A stretch of DNA of 64,000 nt from Fulvivirgaceae bacterium JP3-4 (GTDB lineage: Bacteria; Bacteroidota; Bacteroidia; Cytophagales; Cyclobacteriaceae), in NCBI GenBank assembly GCA_029309925.1, contig JARKND010000005.1, positions 620,001-684,000 of the forward strand, given 5' to 3'. The notes below the pieces were generated by a model, which saw only the letters and a list, made by a program, of their open reading frames with translations, did not search any database and was not told the DNA's origin. The translations under genes were made by a program, and so were the position numbers. Of this stretch, positions 51,801-60,939 are shown piece by piece (position 1 is the first letter of the stretch; each line of letters opens with the position of its first letter).

Positions 51801-53816
51801 TCACCGCACCACCGGAAAAGCAACCACCCTCACCTTTGTAAACCCATACGGGATGAGTTGGATTTGCACCACTTCCGGTTCAACCTTTCCCTTATACACT
51901 CCGTTGCGGTCCGTCACGGGCTGATGGGCAACACCATTAACAATTTTCCAATCGGGAATCTTCTTTGCGGGAGCTGTGATCTCGACAGGGGCTACCTTTT
52001 GATTCCACACGAATTTTTCTGGCATCGGCTTCGTTGTCACCTTCAAGGTCGACTTAGGATCTTTCACGATCGTCTCTATCAATCCATAGTTCCATGCTTC
52101 AGTCGGGTAGATGCTGAAATAATCTCCTTCCTTTTCCTGCGTGCCTTTCTCCCAACGCTCACCCAGTTTCAACGCAAATACGAGGGGACCTCGCTCGATG
52201 GCGCGTGAGTTTTTTGCCCAGTTTGAAGTCGACACTTCCATCGGCAGACTGAGTACTAATTTGTCTTTATCGTTCCAGGTGCGGTCGACCTTAATTACCG
52301 TTCCGCCTTTTGCAGTCTGCAGGATTTTGCCATTCAGCGTTACCGTTGCTTCCCTGCACCATGAGGGAATTCGCAAGTGCAATGGAAATGATGCGCTGCG
52401 CTTTGTTGCAATGTCAAAGGTGACGGTCTCTTCAAACGGGTAGTTGGTGATTTCTTTGATGGTGACTTCGTTGTGTTCGTTTCCTACTTTGGTTTTAAGT
52501 GTGCTGGGACTATAAGCAAGCGCTGCCACGCCACCATCATTTGTGCCATACCACAAGTGGGTTGCAAACTTTGTCCAGCCCTGGTGCATGTTTGCCGTGC
52601 AGCACGTGTAGCCACTCCGTAAGCCAAATACGTTGTTCATTTCCCTGTCGAATGGAAGCGAAAAATCAAAGACACCCCGAGACACTTCAACCTGGTTGGC
52701 GATCTGAAAATACTGCTTTGCATTGTAGTCGTCAGTGGTCTGGGTGGGCAGCGCGTTAAACGCAATCCGCTCGAGCGCATCCATGTATTGCTGGTCGCCC
52801 GTAATGGCGATTATTTTCTCCAGTGAGAACATCGCTTCCACAATGGCGCAAAGTTCAACACCTTGTGTGGGATCGTTACCATGCAGATCCTCGTCACCAG
52901 AAAAAATTCCCATCGGGAGACCATGCAAGGTCATCAGGTCGTTCCAGCCTGTCTTGATGGCCTTCACGTATTTTTCATCGCCTGTTCGTTGGTAATTGAT
53001 CACCGGAGATTTCAACGCCATTCCAATGTTGACAGCGTGACGCCTCATCCAGTGTTCATCGGTCTGGTTTGCTGCTGCCCAGATCACCCAGTCGCGGTTG
53101 CCGAGCCATGTGCTCCAGTCATACGACTGCGATTCGATGAGCGCTGCAAGTTCGATCAACGACTGGTCACCGGTCTTTGTATAAAGCCACTGCGCCATCA
53201 TCACATTGTCTGCACCGCGTGAAGTTGCCCACTCAGTCCATTTCCCCACAGGACAATTTTTTATCGCACTCAGCTGATACTGGAAATATTTTGTCATGAA
53301 GGGGATGACACGCGCATCGTTAGTCGCTTCATAATATTGCTGAAGAACTTTCAGCATGATCATTTTCGGCCACCAGTCTTCTCCAGACGCGCAGCTCTCA
53401 GGTGTGATCTGTGTGGTTTTTTCGCGCTCGTCTTTGGTAACGGGTCCGAAATATCCGGAGGGTCGCTGATTGTCGAGTGTCCAGTTGATGTATTGAAGCA
53501 CTTTCGTTTTCAGATTCTTGTCATCCAGCAGGTATGCCAGCGGAACAGCGCCATCGAGCCAGTATGGAGTTTCTTCCCATCCATCACCTTTACCACCAAG
53601 CCAGCCATTATCATTTTTGAGCTTGGCGTGAACTTCATCAAGGTGTCCGGTCGATCCGTTCGCCATAATCTGAAGCTGATCCTTTAACCATCCTTCAGGC
53701 TTGATTGCACCGAGAGGCAGTTCATGGTATGCCGATGGTGTGAGTGCAGACTGACCAATGGCTTCGAGCGAAGCGAAACCGATCAATACTGTCGCGATGA
53801 GGCTGCTGATTTTCAT
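51801..53816 (-). CDS. beta-L-arabinofuranosidase-like GH127 family protein
   Basis: Secreted 671-residue protein (DUF1680) with signal peptide (cleavage near EAIGQ-SA) and an (alpha/alpha)6 barrel starting LGAIKPEGWLKDQLQ. The Cys pair C405-C406 in GYTCCTANMHQGW matches the zinc-bound Cys nucleophile region of GH127 enzymes. Related GH146 and others share this fold, so the sugar (beta-L-arabinofuranose or another) is not certain. Last gene of the galK-galM-GH2-GH127 operon; 19 bases after the GH2 stop. Confidence 0.88.
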   Translation of the reverse strand: MKISSLIATVLIGFASLEAIGQSALTPSAYHELPLGAIKPEGWLKDQLQIMANGSTGHLDEVHAKLKNDNGWLGGKGDGWEETPYWLDGAVPLAYLLDDKNLKTKVLQYINWTLDNQRPSGYFGPVTKDEREKTTQITPESCASGEDWWPKMIMLKVLQQYYEATNDARVIPFMTKYFQYQLSAIKNCPVGKWTEWATSRGADNVMMAQWLYTKTGDQSLIELAALIESQSYDWSTWLGNRDWVIWAAANQTDEHWMRRHAVNIGMALKSPVINYQRTGDEKYVKAIKTGWNDLMTLHGLPMGIFSGDEDLHGNDPTQGVELCAIVEAMFSLEKIIAITGDQQYMDALERIAFNALPTQTTDDYNAKQYFQIANQVEVSRGVFDFSLPFDREMNNVFGLRSGYTCCTANMHQGWTKFATHLWYGTNDGGVAALAYSPSTLKTKVGNEHNEVTIKEITNYPFEETVTFDIATKRSASFPLHLRIPSWCREATVTLNGKILQTAKGGTVIKVDRTWNDKDKLVLSLPMEVSTSNWAKNSRAIERGPLVFALKLGERWEKGTQEKEGDYFSIYPTEAWNYGLIETIVKDPKSTLKVTTKPMPEKFVWNQKVAPVEITAPAKKIPDWKIVNGVAHQPVTDRNGVYKGKVEPEVVQIQLIPYGFTKVRVVAFPVVR

Positions 53817-53835
53817 CTTGAAGCGGAGTTTGTGA

Positions 53836-55662
53836 TCATTTCATTTTAACCAGCGAAGCATCGTACAGTTGCTTGTGGGCTGCCTGTAATTTCTCCTCAG
53901 TCATCTTCACAACCTTGCGATCGTACGTCATCAAGCCGTTCGTTTCAATTTCAACATCGGTAGTTTGTGTGTACACCGCTGCCGAAAGGCCCTGACGGAT
54001 CAGCGCAGGAATCGCATCCATAAAAGTTGTGTACTTGTTCAGCAGTTCTTCTTTGTTAGGAAAGCTCTGGTATCCCCAGTTGTCTTTGCTCTGCCACGTG
54101 TGTCCTTCGAGTGGAAGACCCAGCCCGCCAAATTCCCCGAGCACCACAATCTGCTCCCTGCCATACAAGTTTGGATCAGGCATGCAGGGCGCTGGATAGT
54201 TGTGAAGGTCGATGATATGTCCCGTGACCTCGAAGTTTCCGCCACTTGCAGAATTCACAAGACGTGAAGGGTCATAGGCCATCGTCCATTCGGTGATCTC
54301 CTTCGTCTTGAACTGTCCCCAGGCTTCGTTGAACGGAACCCACACAACGATGCTTGGAAAAGTTTTGCGTGAGTCGATGATTGCCTTCCATTCTTTTTTG
54401 AAGATTGCTTCTGACTCGGGTGTGCGCTCTTTGTCATTTGCAATGCCGATGATACCCGGTCTGGAGTCCCATCTGTTCCCCATGTCTCCGCTCGGCATAT
54501 CCTGCCACACCAGCATACCGAGCTGATCGCAGTGATAATACCAACGCGCAGGTTCGACTTTCACATGTTTGCGGATCATGTTGAAACCCATCTCTTTTGT
54601 TTTTACGATGTCGAACTTCAGGGCTTCATCCGTTGGAGCGGTGTACAAGCCATCGGGCCACCAACCCTGGTCGAGGGGACCGTACTGGAAAACAAATTCA
54701 TTGTTGAGCAGCATGCGCTGGATGCCATTTGCATCTTTCTGCATGGAGATTTTTCGCATGCCGAAATAACTTTTCACATCGTCAATAACCTTTCCGTTGC
54801 GTACAAGCTGGATCTGCAGATCATACAGAAACGGGCTCGATGGCGACCAGAGTTTTGCGTTCGGAATCGAAAGCGTTACAGTTTCTCCTGCAACTTCCTG
54901 TTCGGCTACTTTTTGTTTTCCATCCCAGGCGGAGACTCGGATCTTATCACCTTGCTCAGCATTTTTCAACACAGTGCTTATGCTTACGGAACCTTTGTCG
55001 ATGTCCGGCACCGGGTTCGCGCTTTCGATATACGATTTGGGTACCGCTTCGAGCCAGACCGTTTGCCAGATGCCGGTCACGGGAGTGTACCAGATGCTGT
55101 GTGGATTTTTGATTTGTTTGCCTCGCGGCTGCGGGCCATCGTTGCTGGGATCCCAAACACTTACAACAACTTCCTGCTGCTTTGATTTGCTGAGAAGGGA
55201 AGTGATGTCCAATGAAAAAGGATCGTAGCCGCCCTCGTGTCTTCCGGCTGACTTTCCGTTTACAAAGACTTCACACCGCCAGTCTACTGCCCCGAAGTGG
55301 AGCAGAACAGTTTTATTTTTTGCATCAGCCGGAGCGGAGAATGTACGTTTGTACCACAGGGTATTGTCTTTTCCAACTGTTTTTCCGACACCTGACAATG
55401 TTGACTCGATGGCGAACGGCACCAGGATCTTGCCCGCATAGGCCGAGGGTTGTTCATTGCTTATCGCATAGTCCCAGAGCCCGTTGAGGTTGGTCCAGTT
55501 GGGGCGCACCAGCTGCGGCCTCGGATACTCTGCGTGAACGCTGGCGGGGTTTACCTTGCCGGCCCATTCTGTTGTAATTTTTCCTTCGACAGGTTTCCAC
55601 TCCTGTGCGGAAAGGTTTGTAGTGAATAAAATGTAAGAGAAAAGTAAGACTACTTTTTTCAT
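53836..55662 (-). CDS. glycoside hydrolase family 2 (beta-galactosidase-like)
   Basis: Secreted 608-residue GH2 enzyme with signal peptide (cleavage near NLSAQ-EW), sugar-binding domain (about 30-200), immunoglobulin-like domain and TIM barrel. The acid/base is E446 in VPFNEAWGQ, the nucleophile E510 in VLGEFGGLG. Shorter than LacZ (1024) and without its C-terminal domains. Operon with galM and galK supports action on beta-galactosides, though beta-glucuronidase or arabinosidase activity cannot be excluded. Confidence 0.9.
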   Translation of the reverse strand: MKKVVLLFSYILFTTNLSAQEWKPVEGKITTEWAGKVNPASVHAEYPRPQLVRPNWTNLNGLWDYAISNEQPSAYAGKILVPFAIESTLSGVGKTVGKDNTLWYKRTFSAPADAKNKTVLLHFGAVDWRCEVFVNGKSAGRHEGGYDPFSLDITSLLSKSKQQEVVVSVWDPSNDGPQPRGKQIKNPHSIWYTPVTGIWQTVWLEAVPKSYIESANPVPDIDKGSVSISTVLKNAEQGDKIRVSAWDGKQKVAEQEVAGETVTLSIPNAKLWSPSSPFLYDLQIQLVRNGKVIDDVKSYFGMRKISMQKDANGIQRMLLNNEFVFQYGPLDQGWWPDGLYTAPTDEALKFDIVKTKEMGFNMIRKHVKVEPARWYYHCDQLGMLVWQDMPSGDMGNRWDSRPGIIGIANDKERTPESEAIFKKEWKAIIDSRKTFPSIVVWVPFNEAWGQFKTKEITEWTMAYDPSRLVNSASGGNFEVTGHIIDLHNYPAPCMPDPNLYGREQIVVLGEFGGLGLPLEGHTWQSKDNWGYQSFPNKEELLNKYTTFMDAIPALIRQGLSAAVYTQTTDVEIETNGLMTYDRKVVKMTEEKLQAAHKQLYDASLVKMK

Positions 55663-55693
55663 TTGGCGTTTGGTTTAGTTCTTAATGGAAATC

Positions 55694-55775
55694 CCGTGTT
55701 CCGGGTTCCGTGTTCCGAGTTCTGCCCATGAGCAAGATTTAAGTAACCCGAAACGCTGAACCCGACACCCGGAAG
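55694..55775. repeat. fold-back element with TTCCGGGTTCCGTGTT arms
   Basis: The left arm (55694-55722) consists of degenerate GTTCCGxGTTCCG units and the right arm (55744-55775, AACCCGAAACGCTGAACCCGACACCCGG) of their inverted complement, around a 21-base loop. It lies between galM and the GH2 gene inside the presumed operon, so the mRNA would carry a large hairpin there. Confidence 0.6.
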
Positions 55776-55781
55776 TTTGAA

Positions 55782-56957
55782 TTACTTCGTTGAGAAAGTA
55801 TAGATCGTCTGTGTGCGATAGGTTTCTCCGGGGCGAAGGACGACCGGAGGAAAACTTTTTTGATTTGGAGAATCCGGGAAGTGCTCTGTCTCGAGACACA
55901 AGCCGTAACGCTTTTTGTAAACCGTGGAATATTTTCCGGTGATGCTGCCGTCAAGGAAATTGCCGGAGTAAAATTGAATTCCGGGCTCACTTGTCTTCAC
56001 GCTCATTACGCGGCCTGACGCGGGGTCATGAAGGGTTGCCGCAACTTTTGACGTATCGCCCCCGGTGTTTAACACCCAGCAATGATCGTAGCCAAGCCCG
56101 AACTCCAGTTGCTGATCCTTTTTGTCGATGCGTGAACCAATGGCAGTCGGAGTTTTGAAATCAAACGGAGTCTCTGATACATTTTTCAGTTCTCCTGTCG
56201 GGATCAATGTTTTGTCAACCGGAACAAACTTATCTGCGTTGAGGTAGAGTTCGTGGCTCAGTATATCGGCTTTCGAATTCCCGCTAAGGTTAAAATAAGT
56301 GTGTTGCGTAAGGTTGATGATGGTTGGCTTGTCGGTTGTTGCCTCATAGAAGATTTTCAGTTCATTGTTGTCAGTGAGGTGATAGATCACCTGCGTGGTA
56401 AGGTTCCCGGGATAGCCTTCCTCCATGTCTTTACTTATGTAAGACAGTTTGAGCGCAGCGCCATTGTCTACGGCATGTTCTTCAATGTTCCAGAATCGCT
56501 TATCGAATCCGTTGGGCCCACCGTGCAAACTGTTGCCGTTGTTATTCTGCGCAAGCTGGTATGCTTTTCCGTCAAGTGTGAATTTTCCTTTTGCTATCCT
56601 GTTTCCATATCGGCCTATGAGCGCGCCAAAGTATGGGCTGCTCTTCAGGTACCCTGACAGTGAGTCGTATCCGAGGACCACGTCTTCCAGGTTTCCATTT
56701 TTATCAGGGGCAGTAAGCGATGTGATGATTCCACCATAGTTCATCACTTTCATGGTCATGCCGTTGGCGTTGACCATGGTGAAAAGTGAAACCGGGGTTC
56801 CGTCAGCAAGTTTGCCGAACGGTGTGGACGCTACGCGAGCCTTCGATTCTACACGAGTGGTGTCAGCCATTGCCTTGTCCTCCGTTTTATTCGATTTGCA
56901 TTGTACAAAAACTAGTGACGTGGCTCCGAGGAGCAAGACGAGAAATCGTTGTTGCAT
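55782..56957 (-). CDS. galM: galactose mutarotase (aldose 1-epimerase) lipoprotein
   Basis: Interconverts alpha and beta anomers of galactose. 391 residues, with a lipoprotein-like signal ending FVQC (C20), so it is probably periplasmic, unlike the cytosolic E. coli GalM. Motifs NGNSLHGGPNGFDKRFW, the catalytic-His segment TQHTYFNLSG, and the C-terminal GLCLETEHFPDSPN with the catalytic Glu. It starts 18 bases after galK. Confidence 0.93.
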   Translation of the reverse strand: MQQRFLVLLLGATSLVFVQCKSNKTEDKAMADTTRVESKARVASTPFGKLADGTPVSLFTMVNANGMTMKVMNYGGIITSLTAPDKNGNLEDVVLGYDSLSGYLKSSPYFGALIGRYGNRIAKGKFTLDGKAYQLAQNNNGNSLHGGPNGFDKRFWNIEEHAVDNGAALKLSYISKDMEEGYPGNLTTQVIYHLTDNNELKIFYEATTDKPTIINLTQHTYFNLSGNSKADILSHELYLNADKFVPVDKTLIPTGELKNVSETPFDFKTPTAIGSRIDKKDQQLEFGLGYDHCWVLNTGGDTSKVAATLHDPASGRVMSVKTSEPGIQFYSGNFLDGSITGKYSTVYKKRYGLCLETEHFPDSPNQKSFPPVVLRPGETYRTQTIYTFSTK

Positions 56958-56975
56958 ATAGATTTAGTTGGATGG

Positions 56976-58154
56976 TCATTTTGAAACGGAGGCTGTTGAT
57001 AGCACACTGGTGCCGTCTTTGATCTTTACACGGTAAGCCGGCATATCAATATTGAATTTCTCCTTATAGGCTTTTGTGAGTGTTTCAATAACTTCATCGG
57101 CATCATCTTCTAACAGGATGTTAATCGTACATCCACCGAAGCCACCACCCATCATGCGCGCGCCCAGCACTTTGCCTGTTTTCTTTGCTTCATCAACAAG
57201 AAAATCCAGCTCCTTACAACTTACCTGGTATAATTCGGAAAGGCCTTTGTGTGTTTCGTACATTTTTTTTCCAAAAGCGGTCAGGTTTCCGGCTTCAAGA
57301 TCCCGGGTCGCTGCCTGGACGCGTTGGATCTCCGAGACAACGTAGAAGCAACGGTCGAATACCTTACCCTTCAATTCATTGCGGTGTTTTTCAACTGCTT
57401 CCAGTGGCACATCGCGAAGGCTTTGGATCTCCGGGTAATGTTTTTTCAGAATGCGAACACCTTCTTCACATTCTGCCCTGCGCGTGTTGTATTCCGAGTC
57501 TACCAGAGCATGCTTTACCTTCGTATCACACAATATTATTATGTGCTCAGAAAGATCGATTGGTGCATACCGGTGTTTCAGTGAACGACAGTCAAGCAGT
57601 ATGACGTTATCTTCTTTGCCCATCACACTGGCATACTGATCCATGATGCCACATTTGACGCCCACGTAGTTGTGCTCTGCCCATTGCGCCATCGTCACAA
57701 GTGTCAGTCGCGGGATGTTAAAGTTAAATAATTCGTTAAGCGCAAATCCGAATCCGCACTCAAGTGCTGCCGAAGATGACAGACCTGATCCGGTTGGAAT
57801 GTTGCCGCCAAAAACGCAGTTGAAAGGTTTCACGGTGTGCCCATGCTGGTGGATCTGAAATAGAACTCCTAGCAGATAGTTGGCCCATCCGGGTTTATTT
57901 ACCTTCGAAATATTCTGAAGATCGACCGAGATGTGCTGGTCGAAATCAAGCGCATAGATCTTTGAATCCGAGGAGTCGCTCGGCCCGATCGCGAACACAA
58001 TCTCCTTATTGATTGCGGCCGGCATCACAAACCCATCGTTGTAGTCAGTGTGCTCACCGATCAGGTTGATCCGGCCAGGCGAACGCACCAGTTGCGGCTC
58101 GGAATTAAAAAGTTCTATAAAACGCTCGCGTATTTTTTGTGTCAAAGCATCCAT
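56976..58154 (-). CDS. galK: galactokinase
   Basis: First committed step of the Leloir pathway: galactose to galactose 1-phosphate. GHMP kinase of 392 residues: substrate signature GRINLIGEHTDYNDG, ATP motif PTGSGLSSSAALE, and C-terminal GARMMGGGFGGCTI. First gene of the galK-galM-GH2-GH127 operon. galT and galE are not in the window. Confidence 0.96.
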   Translation of the reverse strand: MDALTQKIRERFIELFNSEPQLVRSPGRINLIGEHTDYNDGFVMPAAINKEIVFAIGPSDSSDSKIYALDFDQHISVDLQNISKVNKPGWANYLLGVLFQIHQHGHTVKPFNCVFGGNIPTGSGLSSSAALECGFGFALNELFNFNIPRLTLVTMAQWAEHNYVGVKCGIMDQYASVMGKEDNVILLDCRSLKHRYAPIDLSEHIIILCDTKVKHALVDSEYNTRRAECEEGVRILKKHYPEIQSLRDVPLEAVEKHRNELKGKVFDRCFYVVSEIQRVQAATRDLEAGNLTAFGKKMYETHKGLSELYQVSCKELDFLVDEAKKTGKVLGARMMGGGFGGCTINILLEDDADEVIETLTKAYKEKFNIDMPAYRVKIKDGTSVLSTASVSK

Positions 58155-58158
58155 ATAA

Positions 58159-58187
58159 AAAACCTAGAGGCACAAAACGTGCGCCTC
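58159..58187 (-). promoter_or_regulatory. hairpin with T run directly before galK
   Basis: GAGGCAC (58167-58173) pairs with GTGCGCCTC (58179-58187, one bulge). On the minus strand the hairpin is followed by TAGG and six T, and the galK ATG begins four bases later. It can end transcription coming from yihY, or, if part of the galK leader, act as an attenuator or mask the start. Confidence 0.5.
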
Positions 58188-58243
58188 GCAACGACCTTAG
58201 CTAAAGTGGGGATTTAAAGCTATAAAAAAAAGTTTATGATCGC

Positions 58244-59239
58244 TTACACGGCCTGCTGTTTCTTCAGCCGGTATTTCCGGGCTTTCCACAGTGCCTCATT
58301 CCGGATGGCCTCGTGAATGGACGCGTTGATTTCATAGCCGATCAGCAACACAACAGTGATCAGCTGGATCCATACCATCAGTGCAATCAGCACACCGATC
58401 GAACCATACACTTTGTTATAGGTGCCGAAGTTTGTGACGTAAAATGAAAATCCGTAAGAGACTGCGAGCGCAAGCAGCGTGGCGATGAGCGAACCGATGG
58501 AAAAGAAACGCCAGTTGTAATGAATGGCCGGTCCGAAATAGTAAATGGTGCTGATGGCGAGAAAGAAAACAATAAAGATCACAATGAATCGCAACGCGAA
58601 GATCAGGCTGACGGTGAAGCCATCGAGATCAATCAAATCAAACTCGCGCATGTGCTGCAACAGATATTCCATCACTAGCTGGCCGACAACAAGAAGGAGA
58701 ATAGCCAGGAAAAGCACAATCGTCATGTTAAGCGTCAGTCCCGTGGCAATCAGCCTGGTCTTTAATCCGCTGCGGTTTTCGATAGTCTTGTAACATGAAT
58801 TGAATGCACGCATCAATGCCATCATCCCGTTGGTAGAAAGATACATGGCAAAAAAGAAACCCAGGGTGAGGAGTCCGCCACGTTGATTGCTGACGATGTC
58901 GAGCACGGTTGTAGAAACAACTTCATACGTGTCAGAGGGCACGAGGTCCTTCATAAACAGCATGATGCTCTCCGTGTTGATGTCAGGAAAGTAATGCGAT
59001 ACGTAAGGGATGAGTGTGAAAAGGAAAATGATAGCCGGGAACGTTGCAAGGATGAAATTGAAGGCAACACCATTTGCACGGTCGATGATCTCATCATCCT
59101 CAAGGTTCCTCACAAAAACTTTAAAAATTTTATACAGCGAAACACCTTCGTGTTTGCGAAAACGGATCTTGCGCATCCACGTGACAAACAGCCACACGGG
59201 ACTCCATTGAAGAACGAATTTTTTGTGCTTGTACTTCAT
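58244..59239 (-). CDS. YihY/BrkB family membrane protein
   Basis: 331-residue inner-membrane protein with about six helices (near 65-85, 115-135, 155-180, 205-225, 240-260, 270-295). The YihY family was once thought to be RNase BN but has no RNase activity; its role is unknown. The start overlaps the thioesterase stop by four bases (ATGA). Third gene of the mltG-thioesterase-yihY operon. Confidence 0.88.
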   Translation of the reverse strand: MKYKHKKFVLQWSPVWLFVTWMRKIRFRKHEGVSLYKIFKVFVRNLEDDEIIDRANGVAFNFILATFPAIIFLFTLIPYVSHYFPDINTESIMLFMKDLVPSDTYEVVSTTVLDIVSNQRGGLLTLGFFFAMYLSTNGMMALMRAFNSCYKTIENRSGLKTRLIATGLTLNMTIVLFLAILLLVVGQLVMEYLLQHMREFDLIDLDGFTVSLIFALRFIVIFIVFFLAISTIYYFGPAIHYNWRFFSIGSLIATLLALAVSYGFSFYVTNFGTYNKVYGSIGVLIALMVWIQLITVVLLIGYEINASIHEAIRNEALWKARKYRLKKQQAV

Positions 59240-59643
59240 TGAAAATAGGGCGCCAAGACATTTAGCATCGCTTCAGGAGGACGACACGGCCTGTTTGTCT
59301 TGCGGTCAATAAACACCAGTATCGTCTCGCCTTTATGGATCAGCGTATTCGTTTCATTGAAAATTTCGTATTCAAACCGGATTCTTGCACCTGGTTTTTC
59401 ACGAAGGGTTGTTACAATCCGCAACAGGTCGTCATATCGGCCGGGAGCAATGAACCTTGAATGATTTTCCAGCACCGGCATCATCACACCCATGTCTTCG
59501 AGCTCCTTGTAACTTAAACCAAGTTGCCGCAGGCTTTCCACGCGGGCAACTTCGTAGTACATCGCGTAGTTTCCGTAATAGACATACCCCATCTGATCAG
59601 TTTCTCCATAGCGAACGCGGATGTAGGTCTCGGACGTGTACAT
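59236..59643 (-). CDS. acyl-CoA thioesterase, 4HBT/YbgC family
   Basis: Hot-dog-fold thioesterase of 135 residues. VRYGETDQMGYVYYGNYAMYYE carries the conserved Asp (YbgC/4HBT position) and the helix that follows. Substrate probably short- or medium-chain acyl-CoA. It begins one base after the mltG start region ends (TAC/CAT boundary at 59643-59645), and overlaps yihY. Confidence 0.9.
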   Translation of the reverse strand: MYTSETYIRVRYGETDQMGYVYYGNYAMYYEVARVESLRQLGLSYKELEDMGVMMPVLENHSRFIAPGRYDDLLRIVTTLREKPGARIRFEYEIFNETNTLIHKGETILVFIDRKTNRPCRPPEAMLNVLAPYFQ

Positions 59644-59644
59644 G

Positions 59645-60706
59645 CTACTTGTTTTGCTCTGCTCGTCTGCGTGCCTGCCCGATCTTGATTTCGCGCTCCA
59701 GCGCCCGCTGGTATTTGATCGCGTTGTTCATGTGCTGCTTGTAGCTGTTGGTAAAGTTGTGATTGCCGGAGAAATCTTCCTTTGCACACATGTACAGGTA
59801 ATTCGTATCAGCATGGTTGAGCACAGCATCTATCGACCGGATCTCAGCCATATTGATTGGCCCCGGTGGAAGCCCCGCATTTTTATAAGTGTTGTATGGA
59901 GAATCGATTTCCTTGTGTTCATTCAGCACGCGCTTCAAACTAAAATCCCCCACAGCGAATACAAGAGTCGGGTCGGCCTGAAGTGGCATTCCCTGCTTGA
60001 GGCGATTCAAATATAAACTTGCAATGATCGGTGCCTCTTCTTTCTTAACCGATTCAGCCTGAACGATAGAAGCAAGGATAGAGACTTCAATTGGTGTCAT
60101 GCCCAGCTTGTCTGCCTTGGCCTTCCGGTCAGCATTCCAGAAATTTTTGTACTCACCATACAAGCGCTCGATCACTTCTTCCGGGCTCGACTGATAATAC
60201 ACCTCGTAAGTGTTTGGAATAAACATCGTGAGGACATTGTCTTTGTTGAATCCATACTTGTTCGTCATCGCGAACTGCACCAATGCCGCTTCGAACTCAG
60301 CAGGTTTCATCAGGAGGTTCTTTGTGATTTTTTCACTCAGTTCGGAAATCAGTCGAACGTTGTTGAACGTAATTTTTACCGGTTCCTGTTCTCCGGAACG
60401 AAGCAGGCGGATAGCCTGGAGGTTGGTCATGTTCGCACGTAAAACGTAGCGGCCGGATTTTATGCTCTTGTCGTAATCCATCAGTCGCGACAAGAAACTG
60501 AATGAGATCAGGTCCTGGACGATATCCTGCTCGTGCAGAATTCCCTGAACGTCCTTGAATGAAGCGCCACGCGGAATAATGATCTGCCGGTCTTTCTTTT
60601 GCACCAGCACATTAGGAGTATAACAAATCTGGTAAGCGTAGAACGCAAACGAGATCATCAGAATGGAAATCAGCAGAAAAAAGATCAGCCTCTTCGAAGG
60701 TTTCAT
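59645..60706 (-). CDS. mltG: endolytic murein transglycosylase MltG
   Basis: Cuts nascent glycan strands and thereby sets their length. 353 residues with one N-terminal membrane helix (about 8-27), LysM-like part (IIPRGASFKDVQGIL), and YceG domain with the catalytic Glu E218 in SIVQAESVKKEEAPIIASLYLNRL, and LQADPTLVFA plus SPYNTYKNAGLPPGPI. Heads the operon with the thioesterase and yihY. Confidence 0.94.
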   Translation of the reverse strand: MKPSKRLIFFLLISILMISFAFYAYQICYTPNVLVQKKDRQIIIPRGASFKDVQGILHEQDIVQDLISFSFLSRLMDYDKSIKSGRYVLRANMTNLQAIRLLRSGEQEPVKITFNNVRLISELSEKITKNLLMKPAEFEAALVQFAMTNKYGFNKDNVLTMFIPNTYEVYYQSSPEEVIERLYGEYKNFWNADRKAKADKLGMTPIEVSILASIVQAESVKKEEAPIIASLYLNRLKQGMPLQADPTLVFAVGDFSLKRVLNEHKEIDSPYNTYKNAGLPPGPINMAEIRSIDAVLNHADTNYLYMCAKEDFSGNHNFTNSYKQHMNNAIKYQRALEREIKIGQARRRAEQNK

Positions 60707-60907
60707 ATTTTAAGTCTATCGTATCACGACACAGTCGCAGCGTTTATCAGACGATTAAAGTGCTGTTTTATTACAGCGCATCGCGGAAATCGTGAGCACG
60801 CGATCTCGTGTACGGGTTTTGCGTGTTAAAATTAAATCAAAAAATCTCTCAAGAATACTAAGTTTTAATGAATCAACAGACGCATATGTTGATTTGGTTC
60901 TAATTTA

Positions 60908-60926
60908 GTGCAATAAATAATTGCAC
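60908..60926. promoter_or_regulatory. inverted repeat upstream of the YrdC-family gene
   Basis: GTGCAAT-AAATA-ATTGCAC is a perfect 7-bp inverted repeat ending 13 bases before the ATG at 60940. A TAATTTAG just upstream (60901-60908) resembles a -7 box, so the repeat would lie at the start of the transcript or serve as an operator. Only a candidate. Confidence 0.4.
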
Positions 60927-60939
60927 ATTAACGACAAGT

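Noticed and set aside
54532-55185. 217-codon open frame antisense to the GH2 gene
   Set aside because: Shadow of a strong coding frame with both catalytic Glu residues placed as expected.
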